Notes: generated by a model not told the origin, from the letters alone. Positions 1 to 8,944 are shown, numbered from the stretch's first letter. The stretch is DNA of 9,122 bases from CBFGRU01 sp965651255 (GCA_965651255.1 CBFGRU010000122.1:1-9122); one strand, 5' to 3'. Made by a program: numbers and translations.

Positions 1-1176
1 CCGGCCCTGACGACGCTGATCGAAGGGCTGCCGGCCGGGCTGACGCTTGACTTCGACTTCATCAACGCCGAACTTCGCCGGCGTCAGGGCGGGTACGGCC
101 GCGGCGGACGACAGAAGATCGAGACCGATGCCATCACCCCGTTCGCTGGTGTGCGGCTCGGCGCGACGACCGGCGCGCCGCTCGTCTACCAGATTCCCAA
201 TCGCGATTCGCGTCTCGATGACCTTGAGCGCACACCGCCGGTCAGTCGGCCGCGGCCGGGCCATGCGGATCTCGCGGGCTCGATCAAGTGGCTCACCACC
301 GATGCGCGCAACACGCTGGAGCGCGCCAGCGCCCGCGAAACCGCAGCCCGCACCGCCGCGGGTGCGACCGCGCGCATCCTGCTGCGCGAGTTCGGCATCG
401 AAGTCTTCGGCTTCGTCCGCGCCATGCACGATGCCCGCGCCACCGTCAACATCACGCCGGAGAACTGGCGCGACCTGCGCGCGAAGCGCGATGCGAGCGA
501 GATCGCCTGCCCCGATGAAGCCGCCGCGGCGCAGATGATCGACCTCATCCACCGCGCCAAGGTCGAGAAGGACACCATCGGCGGACTCTGCGAAGTGCAT
601 GTTTTCGGCTGCCCCATCGGTCTCGGCTCGTGCGTGCAGTGGGATGAGAAACTCGACGGTCGACTCGCCCAGGCGGTCGTTTCGATCCAGGCGTTCAAGA
701 GCGCGGAAATCGGCCTCGGCCGCGATGTCGCCTTCCGCTTCGGCTCGGAAGTGCACGACCCGATTCACTTCGACGCGGCGCATATCAATACCCCTTCGCT
801 CGGCTACACGCGCTCAAGCAACAACGCGGGCGGCCTCGAAGGCGGCATGACCAACGGCATGCCGATCGTCATCCGCGGCGCGATGAAACCGATCTCCACA
901 CTCCTGCGCGGCCTGCCGAGCGTGGACATGAACTCGAAGCAGTCCGAGCACAGCGCGTACGAGCGCAGCGATGTCTGCGCCGTCGCCGCGGCGAGCGTCG
1001 TCATGGAAAACGCCGTCGCGTTCGAGATCGCCCGCGCCTTCCTCGCCAAGTTCGGCGGTGATTCGATGCACGAACTTCGCGCGAACTATGACGGCTTTCT
1101 CTCCCTCGCTCGTCGGCTGCCGCTCGACAAGCCCCCCGCGGCGCCCGGCCAGCCGACCGACCCGAACGAAGGGTGA
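1..1176 (+). CDS. aroC: Chorismate synthase, 5'-truncated by the window edge
   Basis: Converts 5-enolpyruvylshikimate-3-phosphate to chorismate, the last step of the shikimate pathway, in the cytoplasm with reduced FMN. Frame 1 is open from base 1 and gives 391 residues. Family signatures seen in fragment numbering: RRRQGGYGRGGR near 26-37, RPRPGHADLAG at 83-93, the arginine-rich LERASARETAAR at 106-117, FGCPIGLGSCVQWDEKLDG near 202-220, NNAGGLEGGMTNG at 274-286 and the C-terminal ERSDVCAVAAASVV near 321-334. Compared with known family members only about the first 12-15 residues, including the GESHG motif, are missing, so the whole protein would be about 405 residues. The GTG at 151 is an internal valine codon, not a start. 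Stop is TGA at 1174-1176. The following gene is 240 bp away with a repeat element between, so co-transcription is doubtful. Identification is firm; the short proline-rich tail after residue 375 is variable in the family. Confidence 0.97.
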   Translation, partial: PALTTLIEGLPAGLTLDFDFINAELRRRQGGYGRGGRQKIETDAITPFAGVRLGATTGAPLVYQIPNRDSRLDDLERTPPVSRPRPGHADLAGSIKWLTTDARNTLERASARETAARTAAGATARILLREFGIEVFGFVRAMHDARATVNITPENWRDLRAKRDASEIACPDEAAAAQMIDLIHRAKVEKDTIGGLCEVHVFGCPIGLGSCVQWDEKLDGRLAQAVVSIQAFKSAEIGLGRDVAFRFGSEVHDPIHFDAAHINTPSLGYTRSSNNAGGLEGGMTNGMPIVIRGAMKPISTLLRGLPSVDMNSKQSEHSAYERSDVCAVAAASVVMENAVAFEIARAFLAKFGGDSMHELRANYDGFLSLARRLPLDKPPAAPGQPTDPNEG

Positions 1177-1236
1177 CCGCACCCGCCCGCCAGCCCGCCG
1201 GTTGAATTGTGAGTGACACCATCACTACTCGAACAT

Positions 1237-1263
1237 GTGCACTTCGTTCGTCGCAGAGTGCAC
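1237..1263. other. Small hairpin downstream of aroC
   Basis: GTGCACT (1237-1243) pairs with AGTGCAC (1257-1263), a 7-bp stem with a 13-nt loop. Just upstream a second weak stem, AGTGA/TCACT (1212-1226, 5-nt loop), is seen. Neither is followed by a T-run, so they are poor factor-independent terminators. They may mark the aroC 3' end or belong to the flank of the REP-like element that starts 9 bp later. Confidence 0.25.
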
Positions 1264-1271
1264 GCGGGTCT

Positions 1272-1355
1272 CGTCATTCCCGCGCACGCGGGAATCCAAC
1301 TTCGCAACCTGCACGCTCACCCGTTCGCTGGATGCCCGCGTACGCGGCCATGACG
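1272..1355. repeat. Bipartite REP-like palindromic element
   Basis: Two palindromic modules face each other. The left one is CGTCATTCCCGCGCACGCGG followed by GAATCC, with perfect 9-bp arms ATTCCCGCG/CGCGGGAAT at 1276-1284 and 1287-1295 around CA. The right one, at 1329-1355, reads TGGATGCCCGCG-TA-CGCGGCCATGACG, with arms CCGCG/CGCGG at 1336-1340 and 1343-1347. The outer ends CGTCAT (1272-1277) and ATGACG (1350-1355) are inverted, so the 84 bp behave as one element. Elements with the ATTCCCGCG...CGCGGGAAT pattern are very widespread extragenic repeats in bacteria and are often mistranslated as peptides like SWIPACAGMT; the minus strand here does contain that reading. By analogy with REP doublets such elements may be moved by RAYT-type transposases; none is in the window. 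It lies between aroC and the propeller gene, 61 bp before the latter's start codon. Confidence 0.75.
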
Positions 1356-1416
1356 GGCCGCTCCTCATGGACTTGAAAACGTTTCGCTGCGCTGCTTCAC
1401 CGTCAGGAGATTCACC

Positions 1417-2559
1417 ATGGCCAATCTCGCTCACCATTCTCTGCTGGTCGCGGCCTTCACCACCCTCGGCCTCAGCGCCATCGCTGGTTTCACGGCCCCG
1501 CCGACCCCCGCGGGCGGCGCGAAGCCCGGCGCGGTTGAAACACAACCCGCCACTTCCTTTGGCACGCTCATCGTCCTGAACAAGAGTGAAGCGAACGCCT
1601 CGCTCATCGACCGCGCCACCGGCAAAGAAATCGCGCGCGTTCCCACCGGCACCGGCCCGCACGAAGCAGCTGTCTCGCCCGATGGACACACCTGCATCGT
1701 CGCTGACTACGGCGCGCAGCAGCACGGCGAAACGCTCACCGTCATCGACCTCGCCAAACGCGAGCGCATCAAGGTCATTCAACTCGGTGAGAACAAGCGG
1801 CCGCACGGCATCATGTACTTCCCCGATGGGAAGCGTGTTGCCGTCACGAGCGAATTCGCGCGCACACTCATCATCGTGAACATCGAAACGGGCGAGATTG
1901 AACAGGCGCTCGGGACGGATGCCAACGGCAGCCACATGGTCGCGCTCTCCCCCGATGCGAAGCGCGCGTACGTCGCCAACATCGGCTCGCATTCGATGAC
2001 CGCGTTCGACCTCGAGAAAGGCGAGCGGCTTGCGGTCATTCCCACCGGCCCGCAGGCCGAGGGCATCGATGTCTCGCCCGATGGAAAGGAAGTGTGGGTC
2101 TCCAACCGCGCGGGCCACACGGTCAGCATCATCAACGCCGAAACGCTGAAGGTTGATGCGACGATCGACTGTCCGCAGTTCCCGATTCGCGTGAAGTTCA
2201 CCCCCGATGGCAAGCACGTCCTCATCTCGAATGCGCAGTCGGGCGATGTTGCGGTGTTCGATGCGAAGTCGCGCGAAATCATCAAGCGCATCGCCATGAC
2301 GATCGACGCATCGGAGTTGAAGACCGATGAAGATCGCCTCATGACCTTCGGCCAGAGCCCGGTACCGATCGGCATCCTCATTCCGCCCGATGGCAAGCAC
2401 GCCTACATCGCCAACACCAACGCGGACATCGTGACCGTGATCGATCTCGAAACGATGTCGATCAGCAAGCGACTCACCGCCGGCAAACAGCCCGATGGCA
2501 TGGCATGGAGCCCGCTCATGATCTCACCAGGTGAGTCAGAGACAAAGAGCGCCCGCTAG
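1417..2559 (+). CDS. Secreted YVTN/NHL-type beta-propeller protein with an insertion-altered C-terminus
   Basis: A 380-residue protein. The start is ATG at 1417, with AGGAG at 1405-1409, 7 nt upstream. Residues 1-24 look like an export signal: a short polar start, a hydrophobic run LLVAAFTTLGLSAIAGF, then a low-complexity Pro/Ala/Gly linker to about 46. Residues 47-365 hold repeated blades with the YVTN-family pattern: a strand, then SPDG or PDGK, then a V-Y-V-A/S-N-like strand, then an I-D-x-E-T-G-like turn. Clear SPDG/PDGK copies occur near 87-90, 136-139, 178-181, 220-224, 263-266 and 324-327. Such propellers usually bind partners or substrates outside the cytoplasm; no catalytic residues or haem motif are seen, so no reaction is assigned. 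Residues 333-368 are encoded by a 108-bp block repeated exactly at 4499-4606; after it this copy ends in the unrelated tail ISPGESETKSAR, whereas the other copy ends LNAD. Its TAG stop (2557-2559) overlaps the convergent gene's stop. Confidence 0.85.
   Translation: MANLAHHSLLVAAFTTLGLSAIAGFTAPPTPAGGAKPGAVETQPATSFGTLIVLNKSEANASLIDRATGKEIARVPTGTGPHEAAVSPDGHTCIVADYGAQQHGETLTVIDLAKRERIKVIQLGENKRPHGIMYFPDGKRVAVTSEFARTLIIVNIETGEIEQALGTDANGSHMVALSPDAKRAYVANIGSHSMTAFDLEKGERLAVIPTGPQAEGIDVSPDGKEVWVSNRAGHTVSIINAETLKVDATIDCPQFPIRVKFTPDGKHVLISNAQSGDVAVFDAKSREIIKRIAMTIDASELKTDEDRLMTFGQSPVPIGILIPPDGKHAYIANTNADIVTVIDLETMSISKRLTAGKQPDGMAWSPLMISPGESETKSAR
2413..2520 (+). repeat. 108-bp exact direct repeat, left copy (inside the propeller gene)
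   Basis: Bases 2413-2520 and 4499-4606 are identical over all 108 positions when read side by side. The match stops sharply at both ends: C versus G before it (2412/4498) and A versus C after it (2521/4607). The left copy encodes propeller residues 333-368 (NTNADIVT... to ...GMAWSPLM). The two copies lie 2086 bp apart in the same orientation. Confidence 0.97.
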
Positions 2560-4394
2560 CGTGTTGGGTCCCAACAGCGAACGATTGCGGCCGGAAATCC
2601 TGGCTGATCGAGCAATTGCTCGACGATTGGTTCAATTGTTGCCGAATATCTCGGATGGATTTCACGAACGAGCATCAGAACAAGCAGTCGATCGCCCGGC
2701 GCAAGCGGAATGCGTAGCAGTTCATCGACCGGCTCCATCGCGTTGGGATTCAGCCAGTGCGCAGCTCTCCACCCGTAGACAGAACCCCGTTCGAGTCGAT
2801 CAATCGCCAGTTCGCGAAAACGATTCGCTTCGTCCATCGCCTTCAACTGAAACAGGCGCGCCGCGACCAACAGGATGTCCTGTGTGGTTACGGTCTCGTG
2901 CGCCACGTCGGCCGCAGTCGCCAGCGACTCAGCACTCTGCTCAAGCAGGCGTTGAAACAAGGTTGCACGCGCCGAACTCGATTCGGCCAACTTGGCACGC
3001 GCGGCTGAGACATCTCGGCAAGCGATTGCGGCCATCGCCTGCACGAATGATTGCTGTGTCCGTTCGCTGAACTCGGTGTGTTCACGTTCGGCGATCGTTG
3101 TGGACACTTGTTTCAGTTGCACTTGAATCTCGGGCAATCGTCTCGCGCGGTTGAGGAGATCGAACTGCGTCAGGCGAAGCCACGGATCGGTCGGGTTGAG
3201 TTCAACCAGCTCATATGCGGCTTTGATCGCCTCATCCCAGCGACGCTGCATTGCAAGAATCTGCGCTTCGACGTCATGAAACGTACGCGCATCGATGACC
3301 TCGCCCTCGATCGCCTCGCGGGCGACTTCGATCGCCCGATCAGTGTCCTTCATCACCAGCAGCGCAGCGATGATATCGTGGGCGATCGCCGCATCTCGAT
3401 GCCCCAAGAACCATGCGTGTTGATACGCATTCGCAACTTGCGCGGCATTCATGGTGAGCCGAGCGCGGAGAATCTGCGCCGCTGGATCATTCGGTCGCTC
3501 GCGCGACAATGCGTCATACTCGGCCGACATCACATGCAATCCGAGATCAGGCAGCAACTGATCCTGCCATGCGCGGTGGATGTGAAGTGGCAGTGGATCG
3601 TCATGCCGTCTTGGTTCGATCACAGCGCGCAGTTCGTCCCACGGTAAGTGCTCGCGCAGGTATGTCAGTACCATGGCGTCATTCGGGTTGATTTCGATCG
3701 ACGCGCGCGCCCACGCGAGTCGCGGTTTCACCTGCCCTGTCGAGTGCAGGTCCGGCCATACCTCACGCGCCTTCTGCCATGAAACCAACTGTAAGCGCGA
3801 TCGCGCTTCAGCGGTTCCCACGCCCGACACAATCGACTCCGGGAGTTCTTCGAAGACGTGCCCAATGCCGAACTGTCGATGCACCAACGATCCACCATAA
3901 TATCGCTGAAAGTTGAAGCGATCGTCGCGCACAGTGCTTGCCGGGTCGTAGTAGCCAACCTGAAGATACTCATACACTGCGATTCGATCTGGATTGATGA
4001 CGACCGTGTCGTTCTTCCACCAGTGAGAAAGCGGACCACCTTCGAGTTCGAACGAGAACTCGCTTGGCTTTTCGTTGCATATCCAACGACCGATATGCGC
4101 GCCGCGCGCGAGGCGCAAGAGAGTCGGTTGCCCTGGCGGGAGCGTGATCACGCGGCCGCCAATCTCCATGTCATATGGTGAATTCGTGCCGTTAACAAAC
4201 CAGACGGAACGCTTCATCGCGAACTCAAGCACAAGCGACGCCGGCAAACCGACAACGACTAGAACCACGATCAGGAACATGATGACACGAAGTGCGCGAT
4301 TCGAGCGGATCTCCCCGGGACTTGATCCTTCGCCCAACGACACGTAAGGATCATGCGGATTGACGAGCGGCGAAGGAACACGAAGTGTCATCAT
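2556..4394 (-). CDS. Membrane-anchored TPR-like protein of unknown function
   Basis: A 612-residue protein I do not recognise. The start at 4394 is chosen because GGGAG (4400-4404) lies 5 nt before tandem ATG codons; the frame runs on upstream to 4442 with no ribosome binding site. Residues 1-33 are a polar, proline-containing cytoplasmic tail, followed by one strong membrane helix at about 34-59 (RVIMFLIVVLVVVGLPASLV). Residues 63-110 form a small beta-rich module (WFVNGTNSPYDMEIGG, then LPPGQP, then a GAH turn) resembling folds that carry a PEGA-like 'sequence-on-a-string' pattern. Residues 225-600 are mostly helical; the best TPR-like unit is about 376-410 (QRRWDEAIKAAYELVELNP), with a similar ARASIEINPND at 230-239, and other repeats are degenerate. 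The helical domain would therefore be extracytoplasmic and could be a protein-interaction scaffold (inference). The gene occupies nearly all of the segment between two 108-bp direct repeats. Its stop TAG (2556-2558) overlaps the propeller stop. Confidence 0.8.
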   Translation of the reverse strand: MMTLRVPSPLVNPHDPYVSLGEGSSPGEIRSNRALRVIMFLIVVLVVVGLPASLVLEFAMKRSVWFVNGTNSPYDMEIGGRVITLPPGQPTLLRLARGAHIGRWICNEKPSEFSFELEGGPLSHWWKNDTVVINPDRIAVYEYLQVGYYDPASTVRDDRFNFQRYYGGSLVHRQFGIGHVFEELPESIVSGVGTAEARSRLQLVSWQKAREVWPDLHSTGQVKPRLAWARASIEINPNDAMVLTYLREHLPWDELRAVIEPRRHDDPLPLHIHRAWQDQLLPDLGLHVMSAEYDALSRERPNDPAAQILRARLTMNAAQVANAYQHAWFLGHRDAAIAHDIIAALLVMKDTDRAIEVAREAIEGEVIDARTFHDVEAQILAMQRRWDEAIKAAYELVELNPTDPWLRLTQFDLLNRARRLPEIQVQLKQVSTTIAEREHTEFSERTQQSFVQAMAAIACRDVSAARAKLAESSSARATLFQRLLEQSAESLATAADVAHETVTTQDILLVAARLFQLKAMDEANRFRELAIDRLERGSVYGWRAAHWLNPNAMEPVDELLRIPLAPGDRLLVLMLVREIHPRYSATIEPIVEQLLDQPGFPAAIVRCWDPTR

Positions 4395-4447
4395 GTTTAC
4401 TCCCACGCCGATGCGCATCATCAATCGGCAGGTGATCTGCAAACAGC

Positions 4448-4453
4448 ATTATA
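4448..4453 (-). promoter_or_regulatory. Candidate -10 box for the TPR-like gene
   Basis: The minus strand reads a perfect TATAAT at 4453-4448, ending 53 nt before the chosen ATG at 4394, which predicts a 5' leader of about 45-50 nt. No recognisable -35 hexamer sits 16-18 bp upstream (the 17-bp position reads AAGGGG), and there is no TG extension, so it is a partial match to a sigma-70-type promoter. It lies inside the segment bounded by the 108-bp repeats, so the gene would carry its own promoter. Confidence 0.45.
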
Positions 4454-4498
4454 CCGGATGCGGCCAAGATCCCCTTGTGCTTTCTGTACCACCACGCG

Positions 4499-4606
4499 AA
4501 CACCAACGCGGACATCGTGACCGTGATCGATCTCGAAACGATGTCGATCAGCAAGCGACTCACCGCCGGCAAACAGCCCGATGGCATGGCATGGAGCCCG
4601 CTCATG
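4499..4606 (+). repeat. 108-bp exact direct repeat, right copy
   Basis: This is the partner of 2413-2520, identical over 108 bp and in the same orientation. It is not preceded by the rest of the propeller gene: the bases upstream belong to the region 5' of the TPR-like gene. It continues in the same reading frame to CTG AAC GCG GAT TGA, probably the propeller gene's original 3' end. Confidence 0.97.
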
Positions 4607-4621
4607 CTGAACGCGGATTGA
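4499..4621 (+). pseudogene. Stranded 3' end of the propeller gene
   Basis: Forty codons in the propeller frame followed by TGA at 4619-4621. The first 36 match propeller residues 333-368 exactly, then LNAD. There is no start codon with a ribosome binding site in front of it, so it is a remnant and not a gene. It would restore a 372-residue propeller protein ending SPLMLNAD if the 2086-bp repeat-plus-insert unit were removed. Whether LNAD or ISPGESETKSAR is ancestral is inferred from position: the LNAD copy lies next to what would be the normal downstream intergenic region. Confidence 0.75.
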
Positions 4622-4661
4622 GCATCGTCTGATGCGCCGATTCAATCGCCAATTCGGGCCA

Positions 4662-4885
4662 CCGTTTTGTCAAACGGAAGTGTGGTTTTGCAAAACGGCG
4701 CTTTCGTTTTGTCAAACGGAGGGGTGTATTGGCAATACGCCGGCGCCGTTTTGTAAGACGACAGAGCCGTTTCGCAAAACGCTGGCTCCGTTTTACAAAA
4801 CGCCGGCTTCGTTTTGTCAAACGCTCCTTCCGTTTTGCAAAACCAACGCTCCGTTTTGCAAAACGAACACCGCGTTTCGCCCGCG
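4662..4885. repeat. Array of ten 21-bp-phased palindromes plus one decayed unit
   Basis: Cores on the pattern GTTTTGCAAAAC begin at 4664, 4685, 4706, about 4726-4727, 4748, 4769, 4790, 4811, 4832 and 4853, an exact 21-bp step; an eleventh position at 4874 keeps only the left half GTTTCG. Units 2, 9 and 10 have the perfect core; units 1, 3 and 8 share the variant GTTTTGTCAAAC; units 5, 6 and 7 carry one to three changes; unit 4 is GTATTG-G-CAATAC, changed symmetrically on both arms. Many cores extend to CCGTTT...AAACG. The 9-bp spacers differ in sequence but mostly begin with G and end with C. Twenty-one bp is two turns of B-DNA, so all cores face the same side of the helix, as in operators, plasmid iterons or centromere-like sites for a dimeric protein. 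No repeat family known to me matches it. It starts 40 bp after the stranded propeller stop. The 81 bp from 4886 to 4966, up to the OYE stop, hold nothing I can identify. Confidence 0.9.
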
Positions 4886-4966
4886 CGCCCGCCGGATTCG
4901 CCTGATCACGACGTTGTATCGGACGATGCTTCAGCGGGCACGCGAGACACAATCCCCGGTTGACGC

Positions 4967-6103
4967 TTACCGCGCGGTCGATGGTTCTGCGATTTCATCG
5001 AGTGTGGGATAGTCGGTATACCCCTCCGCCCCGCCGCCGTAGAGGGTGGCTTCATTCAGCGGATTGAGCGGCGCATCGGCACGCCGGAAGCGGTCAACGA
5101 GGTCCGGGTTGGCGATGTACAGCCGGCCGAAGGCGATCGCATCGGCCCAGCCCTCGGCGAGCGCGGTGATCGCGCGCTCGCGTGTGAAGCCGCCGTTCAC
5201 GATGATCGGCCCAGCGAAGTTCGCGCGGAAGTGCGACATCGGGATCAGCTTGATGCCGCTCGTACGGTCGGAATCCATCGCTTCAATGAGATGAAGGAAC
5301 GCGAGCCGATAGCGATCGAGTTGTTGCACCGCATGGGTGAACGTCGCCCTGGGATCAGAATCTTCCATGCCCTGGTAGGTCGCGTTGGGTGAGAGGCGAA
5401 TGCCGACGCGATCGGCCGACCACGCATCGACGACCGCTTCGACCACTTCGCGCATGAAGCGCGTGCGGTTCTCGATCGACCCGCCATATTCATCGGTGCG
5501 CAGATTCGATCCATCGCGCAGGAACTGTTCGATGAGGTAGCCGTTTGCACCATGAATCTCCACGCCATCGAAGCCGGCGCGATGCGCATTCTGCGCAGCA
5601 CGGGCATAGTCAGCCACGATGCCCGCAATCTCATCGGTCTCGAGCGCGCGGGGTGTGACACGTTTCTTCCGGCCGGTCGGGGTGCGCACTTCTCCTTCGT
5701 ACCCGATTGCGCTCGGCGCGACGGGGAGTGCGCCATTCGGCTGGAAATCCGGATGCGACACGCGGCCGACGTGCCAGAGCTGCGCGACGATGCGTCCGCC
5801 CGCGCGGTGTACGGCCTCCGTCACGAGTCGCCAGCCGCGCACCTGATCATCCGAGTAGATGCCCGGCGTATCGGGGTAGCCCATGCCCTGCTGGGAGATC
5901 TGCGTTGCTTCGGAGACGATCAATCCCGCCGAAGCGCGCTGCGCGTAGTACATCGCGTTCAGTTCATGCGGCACGAACCCCGCCCCCGCGCGGCAGCGCG
6001 TGAGCGGCGCCATGATGAGACGATTCGGCGCCTCGATGGCCCCGAAGGTGACCGGCTGAAAGAGCGACTCGGGATCAGATCGATGCACGGATGAACACTC
6101 CAT
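4967..6103 (-). CDS. Old Yellow Enzyme family NAD(P)H:flavin oxidoreductase (NemA-like)
   Basis: An FMN-dependent ene-reductase of the OYE family, TIM-barrel fold, cytoplasmic, probably 378 residues against a usual 355-370. Such enzymes reduce activated C=C bonds and sometimes nitro-compounds or nitrate esters; the natural substrate cannot be told from sequence. Seen: MAPLTRCRA (31-39) with the flavin-tuning Thr35; AQLWHVGRVSHPDFQPNG (107-124) with Gln108; HGANGY (184-189), giving the substrate-binding His184/Asn187 pair and Tyr189; a flavin-contacting Arg236 in GIRLSP; NGGF (303-306) and AFGRLYIANPDL (324-335) for phosphate binding; and a C-terminal GYTDYP (361-366). This set is typical of the classical NemA-like subclass. 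The start is uncertain: ATG at 6103 has no clear ribosome binding site, while GTG at 6088 has GGAG 9 nt upstream (373 residues). The open frame upstream to 6259 crosses the clpB terminator and is discounted. It lies 207 bp downstream of clpB and is probably separately transcribed. Confidence 0.92.
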   Translation of the reverse strand: MECSSVHRSDPESLFQPVTFGAIEAPNRLIMAPLTRCRAGAGFVPHELNAMYYAQRASAGLIVSEATQISQQGMGYPDTPGIYSDDQVRGWRLVTEAVHRAGGRIVAQLWHVGRVSHPDFQPNGALPVAPSAIGYEGEVRTPTGRKKRVTPRALETDEIAGIVADYARAAQNAHRAGFDGVEIHGANGYLIEQFLRDGSNLRTDEYGGSIENRTRFMREVVEAVVDAWSADRVGIRLSPNATYQGMEDSDPRATFTHAVQQLDRYRLAFLHLIEAMDSDRTSGIKLIPMSHFRANFAGPIIVNGGFTRERAITALAEGWADAIAFGRLYIANPDLVDRFRRADAPLNPLNEATLYGGGAEGYTDYPTLDEIAEPSTAR

Positions 6104-6197
6104 CGTGAGTTTGCATTCCGACACGAGCAGATGAGAAACCGGGCGGGCGGTCGAATCATTCCCACTTTGCGGGAGAGGCCCACGCACAAATGAACAA

Positions 6198-6219
6198 GCC
6201 GGCGCAACGTGGCGCCGGC
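6198..6219 (-). terminator. Probable clpB transcription terminator
   Basis: GCCGGCGC (6198-6205) and GCGCCGGC (6212-6219) form a perfect 8-bp, all-G/C stem with a 6-nt loop. Read on the minus strand, the direction of clpB, the stem is followed by TTGTTCATTTG, a moderately T-rich tract. It lies 91 bp past the clpB stop and 94 bp before the OYE start, so it would separate the two transcripts. The tract is not a clean T-run, so partial readthrough is possible. Confidence 0.65.
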
Positions 6220-6310
6220 CTGCCCATTCGTCCCACCGGGGACATGGCTTGCTTTCCATACGTCCCCTGCTGGCTTGAGGTTCATCGGCGGAATCGCCAT
6301 TCGACCGCCA

Positions 6311-8944
<2,634 letters not shown>

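Larger units (their letters stand above)
2521..4498. mobile_element. Inserted gene cassette between 108-bp direct repeats
   Basis: This 1978-bp unique segment separates the two copies of the propeller 3' coding block. It holds one complete minus-strand gene with its own ribosome binding site and a perfect -10 hexamer, so it could be expressed wherever it landed. No transposase, integrase or convincing terminal inverted repeats are present. A small palindrome CTCACC-A-GGTGAG sits at 2523-2535 near the left edge. The 108-bp flanking repeat is far longer than normal transposon target duplications, which fits single-crossover integration of a circle carrying the block, or a repair-mediated duplication, better than transposition. 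An assembly error cannot be excluded from one sequence. The insertion is inferred from the repeat structure; no uninterrupted version of the locus is available here. Confidence 0.6.

Noticed and set aside
1377..1384. AAACGTTT palindrome as a LacI/Cra-type operator before the propeller gene
   Set aside because: The symmetry is only 8 bp and breaks immediately outside; a site this short is expected by chance and no regulator gene is adjacent.
1225..2400. 391-codon minus-strand open frame opposite the propeller gene
   Set aside because: The plus strand has a signal peptide, a ribosome binding site and repeated blade motifs; the minus frame also runs through the REP-like element and shows only arginine/aspartate-rich shadow composition.
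2521..4498. Terminal inverted repeats of a transposon at the edges of the inserted segment
   Set aside because: Only a loose resemblance was found (GGTGAGTCAGAGACAAAG near the left edge against GGTGGTACAGAAAGCACAAG read inward from the right edge), not at the exact ends and with several gaps; no transposase is present.
4662..4885. CRISPR array
   Set aside because: The non-conserved spacers are only 9 bp and the repeat core only about 12 bp; there are no cas genes or leader.
4662..4885. Series of transcription terminators or RNA hairpins
   Set aside because: The cores are almost gapless palindromes rich in A/T pairs, leaving little or no loop, and no unit has a G/C-rich stem followed by T residues.
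4632..5012. Open frames through the palindrome array on both strands (plus 4632-5012, minus 4952-4602) that read as heptad-like peptides such as PFCKTxx or RFAKRxx
   Set aside because: A 21-bp repeat is 7 codons and contains no stop, so any frame gives a fake heptad repeat. The plus frame has no ribosome binding site and runs into the OYE gene in antisense; base conservation follows DNA dyad symmetry, not codon positions.
6104..6259. Upstream extension of the OYE reading frame to the ATG at 6259
   Set aside because: It would place the clpB terminator hairpin inside the coding sequence and add 52 residues unlike the OYE family; the family-like N-terminus begins near 6103-6088.
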